From NCBI GenBank assembly GCA_900548485.1, contig URKL01000110.1, forward strand, positions 1-6,349: a stretch of DNA of 6,349 nucleotides, given 5' to 3'. The notes under the pieces were generated by a model. The model did not search any database and had not been told where the DNA came from. It saw only the letters and a program-made list of their open reading frames with translations. The stretch comes from an uncultured Succinatimonas sp. (GTDB lineage Bacteria; Pseudomonadota; Gammaproteobacteria; Enterobacterales; Succinivibrionaceae). Both the position numbers and the translations under genes were made by a program. This document shows, one piece after another, positions 1 through 4,256 of the stretch (the stretch's first letter is position 1; every line of letters starts with the position of its first letter).

Positions 1-275
1 GCTACTCCCACCATATTAAAGGTTAAAGCTCCAGCGTAAGCATGTGTCTCTACTAAGTGAGTTGCTCCTAGTTTTGAGGCATCATATTGCAATTGAAAAC
101 GTGCTGTTTGAATAGTGCCTAGGGGACCGGTATCAACATTACCTAAAAAAGTACAGCCATTTACTTCCTCAGGGAGTGCAGTAATTACCTGTTTAGCTTT
201 ATTGATTTCGGTATCTGAATAACATCCACTTAAGGTTAAAGCCATCAGTGCACTTAAGATTATGATATTTTTCAT
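1..275 (-). CDS. Small DUF4156-like outer-membrane lipoprotein, 3' end beyond window
   Basis: Translation from the ATG at 275 down to the window edge gives 91 codons with no stop, so the C-terminus is missing. The protein begins with a lipoprotein signal: a short basic start (MKN), a hydrophobic core (IIILSALMALTL) and the lipobox LSGC with the lipidated cysteine at residue 18. Residue +2 after the Cys is Tyr-Ser rather than Asp, which favours outer-membrane sorting. The mature part carries a Cys41 in 'NGCTFLGNV', then 'LQYDASKLGATHLVET'; this order (Cys, Gly-containing strand, helix, 'GA.H/N' strand) resembles the DUF4156 family of small periplasmic lipoproteins (E. coli YjeI; distantly RcsF). 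No biochemical role is established for that family. A good Shine-Dalgarno (AAGGAG, 4 nt spacing) lies in the 14-bp gap after the lpxL stop, so it is probably cotranscribed with the acyltransferase. The lipoprotein call is firm; the family is tentative. Confidence 0.75.
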   Translation of the reverse strand, partial: MKNIIILSALMALTLSGCYSDTEINKAKQVITALPEEVNGCTFLGNVDTGPLGTIQTARFQLQYDASKLGATHLVETHAYAGALTFNMVGV

Positions 276-289
276 AAAGCTCCTTAAAA

Positions 290-1336
290 TTAGTGCCTAA
301 TTAAAGGATAACGAGAATCTTCACCTTCAGGGGTGGTTTTAAAACGGCGATGTAACCATAAATATTGTTCAGGAGCCATGATTATCATTTGCTCTAAAAC
401 TTCATTGACGCGTTTAGTATCAGCAGTTGCATCTTGAGAAGGAAAGTCGGTTAAAGGCTCTTTGACAAATAATTGATATTTGCCATTTTTACGAATGGTC
501 CAAGAAGGTTGTACTAAGGTGTTTTTAACTCTAGCTAAATTATGAGTGCCGACAACAGTTGCAGCTTTTTCAACACCAAAGAATGGTACAAATACGGAGG
601 CATTTTTACCATAATCTTGATCTGGGGCATACCAAATAGGCAGGTTTCGCATTAAGGCCTTGATCATGCTTCTAGGATCGCGTCTATCTACTAAAGCTAG
701 ATTATTACGCAGACGTCCATGTACTTGAGCCCATTCCCAAACAGGGTGATCGGTAGGTCTATAAATACCGATACCAGGGGTGATATAGAGCGCATAAAGT
801 CTGGCCATAATCTCAAGGTGCACAAAATGAGCGGTTAAAACCAAGATGGGTTTTTGAGATTGAGCCATTTCTTTAGCACGCTTTAAATCTTGCTCATCAA
901 TGCAGGCATGCTTTAATAAGCGTTTATCAGACCAAAACCAAGCCATGCCAGTTTCGAAGATAGCTTGTCCTGAATTTTCTTGAACTTTTTTAGAAAGCTT
1001 ATGACGTTCTGTTTCATTAAGTTCTGGAAAGGCTAGTTCAAGATTACGTCTTAAAACATATTTGCGACTTGGACTTATAGTTCCTAATAAGCGTCCTAAT
1101 TTTCGTCCGAGGAACATCAAAAACGGATAGGGTAAGACAGTGACAATCAACCACAGCATAAAAATTGCAAACCAAGCTCCCCAGAAGTGAGGATGAAACA
1201 TCTGTTTTACAATTGTTGCTTTGCTGACAAAGCCTTTACCCCAGCCTTTTTGTACGACTGTAAAGCGTTTGTTTTCTTTCTCTTCAGCAGCTTTTTTCTG
1301 CCAGCTAGGATGTAAATTGATCTGTTTTTTTGGCAT
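290..1336 (-). CDS. lpxL: Lipid A biosynthesis lauroyl/palmitoleoyl acyltransferase (LpxL/LpxP family)
   Basis: Inner-membrane acyltransferase predicted to transfer an acyl chain from acyl-ACP to Kdo2-lipid IVA, a late step in lipid A synthesis. The 348-residue protein shows one membrane segment at about residues 52-75, the catalytic HX4E pair (His170, Glu175 in 'AHFVHLE'), 'IYRPTDHP' at 191-198, 'WYAPDQDYG' at 235-243, and the C-terminal family signature 'MAPEQYLWLHRRFKTTPEG' at 320-338. 'ETGMAWFWSD' (128-137) is also nearly identical to E. coli LpxL. The Gln in APDQDYG matches LpxP as I recall it (LpxL has His), so the acyl chain cannot be assigned. The family's usual start region (LHPRYW) corresponds to FHPHFW at 47-52, giving about 35 extra, basic N-terminal residues. 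No good ribosome site precedes either Met1 or Met46, so the true start is uncertain. It is followed closely by the lipoprotein gene, and no clear promoter is visible upstream. Confidence 0.95.
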   Translation of the reverse strand: MPKKQINLHPSWQKKAAEEKENKRFTVVQKGWGKGFVSKATIVKQMFHPHFWGAWFAIFMLWLIVTVLPYPFLMFLGRKLGRLLGTISPSRKYVLRRNLELAFPELNETERHKLSKKVQENSGQAIFETGMAWFWSDKRLLKHACIDEQDLKRAKEMAQSQKPILVLTAHFVHLEIMARLYALYITPGIGIYRPTDHPVWEWAQVHGRLRNNLALVDRRDPRSMIKALMRNLPIWYAPDQDYGKNASVFVPFFGVEKAATVVGTHNLARVKNTLVQPSWTIRKNGKYQLFVKEPLTDFPSQDATADTKRVNEVLEQMIIMAPEQYLWLHRRFKTTPEGEDSRYPLIRH

Positions 1337-1364
1337 ATATTTTCAATAAATATTATTTAGTCTA

Positions 1365-1380
1365 AAACCATATAAGGTTT
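1365..1380. repeat. Short inverted repeat AAACC-(6)-GGTTT near the IS remnant right end
   Basis: A 5-bp perfect stem with a 6-nt AT-only loop lies between the IS remnant and lpxL. It may be the subterminal palindrome of the element's right end, or simply part of the lpxL leader. There is no run of T on either strand after it, so it is not a convincing terminator. Confidence 0.35.
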
Positions 1381-1388
1381 GTATCTGT

Positions 1389-1530
1389 AACTATAGTGGT
1401 AAACGAGCTTCCGCCTCTAAGGAGGGAGCTTCCTGCTTCAGCGAGAACTACACTATGGTTTAGAAGAACCTCTGTGTCTTACATTCTCTCCGCAGGCGTA
1501 AATTCCCGTGCGACCCACGGTATTTTATAT
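1389..1530 (-). ncRNA. Possible omega-RNA scaffold at the right end of the IS remnant
   Basis: In IS200/IS605 elements the 3' end of tnpB plus the right end encodes the omega-RNA that guides TnpB. Here that segment is retained and can fold on the minus strand. AACCATAGTG (1460-1451) pairs with CACTATAGTT (1398-1389) at 9 of 10 positions, enclosing an imperfect hairpin at 1430-1406 in which AGCU.CC.CCU pairs with AGG.GG.AGCU around a UAG loop (9 of 11 pairs). The paired boxes survive although the protein is destroyed. Whether it is transcribed is unknown, and the 5' boundary is arbitrary. Confidence 0.4.
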
Positions 1531-1621
1531 GTCTTACTAAAAAGATATTCGCCTAGCATCTTGTTATAGATGAATCTTGAGTAGCCGTAGGATAGAGTTT
1601 GTACCTTTATGCCTTATTCAC
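1453..1621 (-). pseudogene. tnpB: TnpB (RNA-guided nuclease) remnant: N- and C-terminal ends fused by internal deletions
   Basis: Reading from GTG at 1621, the first codons give MNKA-stop-RYKLYPTATQ, which is the hallmark TnpB N-terminus ('KAYRYKLYPT..Q') with a nonsense change at codon 5 (TAA at 1607-1609). In a shifted frame from 1574, 'FIYNKMLGEYLFSK' continues with the next TnpB block, where '(R)F(I/V)YN' is characteristic; roughly ten residues between the two blocks are gone. From 1524 to the TAG at 1453-1455, a third block reads 'NTVGRTGIYACGENVR' and then HRGSSKP, matching the C-terminal tail found after the zinc ribbon of many TnpB proteins. The RuvC residues and the zinc-ribbon cysteine pairs are absent. 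About 56 codons remain of an expected 360-420. It is inactive as a protein, but the 3' part overlaps the likely omega-RNA region. Confidence 0.75.
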
Positions 1622-1626
1622 AATAA

Positions 1627-1743
1627 TTATCTGCCTTGGCTTTTTATGTATTTCCTAATTATTTTGATGGAATGGTCACCTATTGCCAACAGATAAAATC
1701 TTTTGACCCAAACATCTTTTTCAAAAGAAATTGTCTGTAGAGT
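1627..1743 (-). pseudogene. tnpA: IS200/IS605 TnpA (Y1 HUH transposase) C-terminal fragment
   Basis: The open frame from 1743 to the TAA at 1627-1629 encodes 38 residues ending 'IGDHSIKIIRKYIKSQGR'. This matches the typical end of the small single-strand transposase TnpA, where an aromatic-rich strand and a '(V/I)G' turn lead into a helix of the type 'I..Y(V/I).(N/S)QG'. The preceding 'VWVKRFYLLA' fits the usual 'LW...YF...' strand. A TAG lies directly upstream in frame (1744-1746), and neither the HUH motif nor the catalytic tyrosine helix can be found further upstream, so at least three quarters of the gene is missing. The stop lies 5 bp before the tnpB start, as expected for a tnpA-tnpB pair. 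It cannot be active. Confidence 0.65.
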
Positions 1744-1975
1744 CTATATGCACAAATATATCTTTGGCATATTATCTAATTTTTTAGGGTAATCAGTATT
1801 TTTTTCTATCACTGATTATCTACCGAGCTATCTTCAAAAGCAATTATACGAATCAATTATTTACGTAAATTCTCAAATCCCGTCTTCAAAGGATTTCTGG
1901 AGGATTATATTAAATTGCGTCTTAAATTTTGGTTTTATGATGCAACTTTGATTGATAAAGCCACCTATATGTATT
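1744..1975. other. Gene-free decayed sequence between the IS remnant and galR
   Basis: No convincing gene, RNA or terminator is visible in these 232 bases. Both strands are broken by frequent stops, apart from an open stretch without a credible start on the plus strand (1816-2001) that overlaps the galR 3' end. An inverted repeat TAATCAGT (1790-1797) / ACTGATTA (1811-1818) with a 13-nt T-rich loop is the only structure. It may be the left-end hairpin of the IS element or chance. No T-run follows the repeat, so galR has no obvious intrinsic terminator here. Confidence 0.6.
1790..1818. repeat. 8-bp perfect inverted repeat with 13-nt loop
   Basis: TAATCAGT and ACTGATTA pair perfectly, with ATTTTTTTCTATC between them. 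The stem is AT-rich and long-looped, and no U-tract follows on either strand, which argues against a Rho-independent terminator. Its place upstream of the tnpA fragment would suit a subterminal left-end hairpin of an IS200/IS605 element; this is inference from position only. Confidence 0.4.
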
Positions 1976-3010
1976 TTAGTCTAAATTTAGATTTCTTATA
2001 GATTTACGATTGATAAGAATTGTTAAAAACTCTGGTAATTTGTAACTATAGTCTTGGCGATAGAGAGATAAAGACAGTCTGGTTGCAGAGGCTCCCATGT
2101 CAGATATTGGGTTTGTAACTGTAGTTAAAGCAGGATTTAGGCAAGATGATAAGAACAGATTATCGAAACCAACAAAGGACACCTCTTGTGGAACTTGAAT
2201 TCCTGCATTTATAAAAGTTGCCATGCATGAGGCTGCTAAGGCGTCATTGTAAGCCGCAACTGCAGTAAATTGACCACGATATTTTAAGAGTTTTTCGGCA
2301 GCTCTTGCGCCTCCTTCAAGCAAAGGCAACTCAGAGAGAATAATTCTTTCATCAATATCAAGATTATTGTCGCGTAAAGCGCATAAATACCCTGCAAGTC
2401 TTTCTGAGGCATCTACGATATGGTGAGATGAATTGATAAAAGCAATCTTGCGGTGACCGTTTTTAATTAGAGTAGAAACGGCCAAATACATACCTTGAAA
2501 ATTATTGATATTGACACAGCGATCTTCAAATCCTGGCAAAATACGATTGATGATCACCATATAGGAGAAGTCTTGCATATAACGAGCGAGCACGCGATCA
2601 GGTATAGCTAAAGCATGGATGATAAGTCCTGAACATTGATGTGAAAGTAAATTTTCAATAGCGCGTTGTTCGCGAACAGGATCATGAAAACCCTGAGCTA
2701 CTAATAGAGCTTTGCCTTGTTCGTGCGCAACCTCTTCGCAGGCACGAACCATGGCACCGAAGTAGGGATCTGAGACTTCTGAAACTAAGACGCCAATGAT
2801 TTCGCTATCTTTTTGAGCAAGAGCTCGGGCATTAGCATTTAAATAAAATCCTAATTCTCTTTGAGCATTTAAAACGGCATCTCTTGCTTTTTGACTTACT
2901 TTAGCCGTGCCGTTTAAAACTCGAGAAACTGTTGCTACAGATACTTGTGCAAGCTTGGCAACGTCACGTATTGTTGGTGCCTTTTCGTGTGTTGTTTTAG
3001 GCTCGGACAT
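1976..3010 (-). CDS. galR: GalR/GalS-type LacI-family repressor of the gal operon
   Basis: A 344-residue LacI-family regulator. The helix-turn-helix lies at about residues 13-33 (TIRDVAKLAQVSVATVSRVL), with a recognition helix essentially identical to E. coli GalR. The hinge 'NANARALAQ' (58-66) is followed by the periplasmic-binding-protein-like effector domain. Blocks nearly identical to GalR include 'VSDPYFGAMV' (79-88), 'INRILPGFEDRC' (154-165), 'AYNDALAA' (253-260) and 'VGFDN' (280-284). It probably binds D-galactose as inducer and represses the divergent galETK. Against E. coli GalR there is a 10-residue N-terminal extension. The start is supported by AGGAG (3025-3021), about 10 nt before the ATG; no other Met precedes the HTH. 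It is divergent from galE across 211 bp. One of two operator-like palindromes lies inside its own predicted promoter, so autoregulation is likely. GalR versus GalS cannot be separated by sequence alone, but the linkage favours the local gal repressor. Confidence 0.93.
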   Translation of the reverse strand: MSEPKTTHEKAPTIRDVAKLAQVSVATVSRVLNGTAKVSQKARDAVLNAQRELGFYLNANARALAQKDSEIIGVLVSEVSDPYFGAMVRACEEVAHEQGKALLVAQGFHDPVREQRAIENLLSHQCSGLIIHALAIPDRVLARYMQDFSYMVIINRILPGFEDRCVNINNFQGMYLAVSTLIKNGHRKIAFINSSHHIVDASERLAGYLCALRDNNLDIDERIILSELPLLEGGARAAEKLLKYRGQFTAVAAYNDALAASCMATFINAGIQVPQEVSFVGFDNLFLSSCLNPALTTVTNPISDMGASATRLSLSLYRQDYSYKLPEFLTILINRKSIRNLNLD

Positions 3011-3038
3011 TTAAAAAACTCTCCTATCTATTATTTAC

Positions 3039-3067
3039 ATAGTAAACGTTTACACGTGGTTTGTCTA
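3039..3067 (-). promoter_or_regulatory. Predicted galR promoter
   Basis: On the minus strand, TAGACA (3067-3062; 5 of 6 to the -35 consensus) and TACTAT (3044-3039; 4 of 6 to the -10 consensus) are separated by exactly 17 bp. Transcription would start near 3032, giving a leader of about 22 nt that carries the galR ribosome site. The upstream operator covers the spacer and the -10 box, which predicts autorepression. This is pattern-based; the start site is not mapped. Confidence 0.5.
3040..3055. promoter_or_regulatory. GalR-type operator O1 (galR-proximal)
   Basis: The sequence TAGTAAACGTTTACAC contains a perfect 12-bp palindrome GTAAACGTTTAC (3042-3053). It closely matches the GalR/GalS operator pattern, in which half-sites of the type GTGTAAAC meet at a central CG (E. 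coli galOE is GTGTAAACGATTCCAC). It overlaps the predicted galR -10 box and spacer. The repressor gene beside it and a second, similar site 135 bp away support the assignment. Confidence 0.85.
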
Positions 3068-3114
3068 AAACAAAAAATAATAAAAGAGAGCAGAAAATAA
3101 AAAAAAATTAAAAG

Positions 3115-3130
3115 CGTGAGGTTATTCACA
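3115..3130. promoter_or_regulatory. Predicted CRP (cAMP receptor protein) site
   Basis: CGTGA-N6-TCACA matches 9 of the 10 core positions of the CRP consensus TGTGA-N6-TCACA, with the correct 6-bp spacing. It lies between the two GalR operators, as the CRP site does in E. coli gal. Its centre (3122.5) is about 51 bp upstream of the start expected from the TATAAT box. That is neither the -41.5 nor the -61.5 position typical of direct activation, so either the real start lies elsewhere or the activation geometry differs. Confidence 0.65.
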
Positions 3131-3161
3131 AAAAAAATCAGCAAAAGCACCGAAATGGTCC

Positions 3162-3167
3162 TATAAT
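3162..3167 (+). promoter_or_regulatory. Predicted galE promoter -10 box
   Basis: A perfect TATAAT lies 60 bp upstream of the galE ATG. No recognisable -35 hexamer occurs 16-18 bp upstream, and there is no extended -10 TGn, which fits an activator-dependent promoter. The expected start is near 3174, at the left edge of operator O2. Confidence 0.6.
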
Positions 3168-3174
3168 ACATTTT

Positions 3175-3190
3175 ATGTAAACGCTTACAT
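3175..3190. promoter_or_regulatory. GalR-type operator O2 (galE-proximal)
   Basis: ATGTAAACGCTTACAT is a near-perfect 16-bp palindrome (only the central AC/GC step breaks symmetry) and shares the GTAAACG core with O1. Its centre is 135 bp from the centre of O1. It starts at about +1 of the predicted galE transcript, so bound repressor should block initiation directly. Bound at both sites, it could also form a DNA loop, as GalR does in E. coli. Confidence 0.85.
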
Positions 3191-3210
3191 GGCTTTTTTA
3201 ACAGCTTTTC

Positions 3211-3215
3211 GGAGG
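3211..3215 (+). promoter_or_regulatory. galE ribosome binding site that sets the start codon
   Basis: GGAGG lies 6 nt before ATG 3222. An in-frame ATG at 3189 would add 11 residues (MAFLTAFRRFY), but it overlaps operator O2 and has no ribosome site. GalE proteins begin only a few residues before the 'VTGGAGYIGSH' nucleotide-binding loop, so 3222 is the start. Confidence 0.92.
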
Positions 3216-3221
3216 TTTTAT

Positions 3222-4241
3222 ATGGCAACTATTTTGGTAACTGGTGGTGCAGGTTATATTGGTAGTCATACTGTAATTGAATTGGTCAATGCTGGTTATG
3301 ATCCTGTAATTTATGATAATTTTTGTAACTCAAAGCCAGCTGTTTTAGCTCGTATTAATAAGATTTGTGGTAAGAATATTCCTTTTGTTTGTGGCGATAT
3401 TAGAAGCCGTGAGCAATTAGAAGTTGCCTTCAATAATTATAAGATTGATGGTGTTATCAATTTTGCAGGTCTTAAGGCTGTAGGCGAATCTGTTAAAAAG
3501 CCTCTTGAGTACTATGACAATAACGTAAATGGTGCACGTGTTTTATTAGAGGTGATGAAAGCTCATAATTGCTTTAATTTCATCTTCTCCTCCTCAGCTA
3601 CTGTTTATGGTGAGCCAGATAGCGTTCCTTTAACCGAAAATTCTCCTGTAAAGCGTGCAAATTGTCCTTATGGCCAGACTAAGGTTGATATTGAATACAT
3701 GTGCCAGGAATTACAAAAGGCTGTTCCGGAATTCTCTATGGTACTATTGCGCTATTTTAATCCAGTAGGAGCTCATAAATCAGGCCTTATCGGTGAAGAT
3801 CCGCGCGGTATTCCTAATAATTTAATGCCATATTTAACTCAAGTAGCTGTAGGCAGACTTCCTTATTTAAATATTTTTGGTAATGATTATCCGACTCCGG
3901 ATGGTACTTGTGTTCGTGACTATATCCATGTTGTTGATTTAGCTAAAGGCCATGTTGCTGCTTTAAATCATTGCTTAAATAAAGCTGGAACCCATATTTA
4001 TAACTTAGGTACTGGTGTAGGTTATAGCGTTTTAGATATGGTTAAGGCTTTCTCAAAGGCTATCGGTAGAGAGCTTCCTTATAAATTTGCACCTCGTCGT
4101 GCAGGAGATGTAGTTCAGTGCTACTCCGATGCCACAAAGGCTCGTGAAGATTTAGGTTGGAGCGCTACCTTAAGCTTAGATGATATGACTGCTGATTCAT
4201 ACAATTGGCAAAAGAATAATCCAAACGGATACGAAGATTAG
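3222..4241 (+). CDS. galE: UDP-glucose 4-epimerase
   Basis: Interconverts UDP-glucose and UDP-galactose in the cytoplasm, using tightly bound NAD, and so recycles the UDP-sugar used by GalT. With the start at 3222 the protein has 339 residues (E. coli 338). It is an extended short-chain dehydrogenase/reductase: the NAD loop 'TGGAGYIGSH' is at 7-16, the catalytic Ser is in 'FSSSATVYG' (Ser125), and the YxxxK pair is Tyr150/Lys154 in 'PYGQTK'. 'RYFNPVGAH' (177-185) and 'GTCVRDYIHVVDLA' (228-241) are typical family blocks. At the position of the E. coli gatekeeper Tyr299 this protein has Cys300 ('GDVVQCYSDATKA'), as in human GALE, which suggests that larger N-acetylated sugars may be accepted. 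It is the first gene of the operon, has a strong ribosome site and ends 15 bp before galT. Confidence 0.97.
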   Translation: MATILVTGGAGYIGSHTVIELVNAGYDPVIYDNFCNSKPAVLARINKICGKNIPFVCGDIRSREQLEVAFNNYKIDGVINFAGLKAVGESVKKPLEYYDNNVNGARVLLEVMKAHNCFNFIFSSSATVYGEPDSVPLTENSPVKRANCPYGQTKVDIEYMCQELQKAVPEFSMVLLRYFNPVGAHKSGLIGEDPRGIPNNLMPYLTQVAVGRLPYLNIFGNDYPTPDGTCVRDYIHVVDLAKGHVAALNHCLNKAGTHIYNLGTGVGYSVLDMVKAFSKAIGRELPYKFAPRRAGDVVQCYSDATKAREDLGWSATLSLDDMTADSYNWQKNNPNGYED

Positions 4242-4256
4242 TAGGAGAGCATATAA

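Larger units (their letters stand above)
1389..1743 (-). mobile_element. Decayed IS200/IS605-family element (tnpA-tnpB order)
   Basis: This gene-free stretch holds, in the expected order on the minus strand, a 3' fragment of tnpA (1743-1627), a 5' fragment of tnpB (1621-1531) and a 3' fragment of tnpB (1524-1453), followed by a structured right-end region (1460-1389). Autonomous elements of this family are usually about 1.7-2 kb when they carry both genes, so most of both reading frames has been lost by internal deletion. The outer boundaries cannot be fixed. On the right, AT-rich inverted repeats at 1365-1380 and 1389-1460 could belong to the element. On the left, an 8-bp inverted repeat at 1790-1818 is a possible end hairpin. 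As IS200/IS605 elements make no target duplications, ends must be set by comparison with an intact copy. Recognition rests on short translated fragments and their collinear order, not on an alignment. Confidence 0.72.

Noticed and set aside
1406..1430. Hairpin as a Rho-independent terminator for lpxL or galR
   Set aside because: It is GC-rich but interrupted by mismatches and has no T-run on either strand; it fits the structured right end of the IS remnant better.
1790..1818. Inverted repeat as a galR terminator
   Set aside because: The stem is AT-rich with a 13-nt loop, no T-run follows it on either strand, and it lies about 160 bp past the galR stop.
1816..2001. 62-codon open stretch on the plus strand overlapping the galR 3' end
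   Set aside because: There is no start codon near its 5' end and no ribosome site, and its translation is not recognisable; half of it is antisense to a solid gene. An unrecognised gene fragment cannot be fully excluded.
1386..2052. 12-base direct repeat TGTAACTATAGT at 1386-1397 and 2041-2052, as a possible element boundary
   Set aside because: About one 12-base repeat is expected by chance in an AT-rich window this size. The second copy encodes normal GalR residues (SYK), and IS200/IS605 elements do not make target duplications.
3189..3221. In-frame upstream ATG extending galE by 11 residues
   Set aside because: It overlaps the O2 operator, lies only about 15 nt from the predicted transcript start, has no ribosome site, and the added residues are not part of GalE; ATG 3222 has GGAGG at the right spacing.
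3031..3228. 65-codon minus-strand open frame across the gal control region
   Set aside because: It covers both operators, the CRP site and the promoters, has no plausible ribosome site, and its low-complexity Phe/Leu-rich translation reflects the A-tracts.
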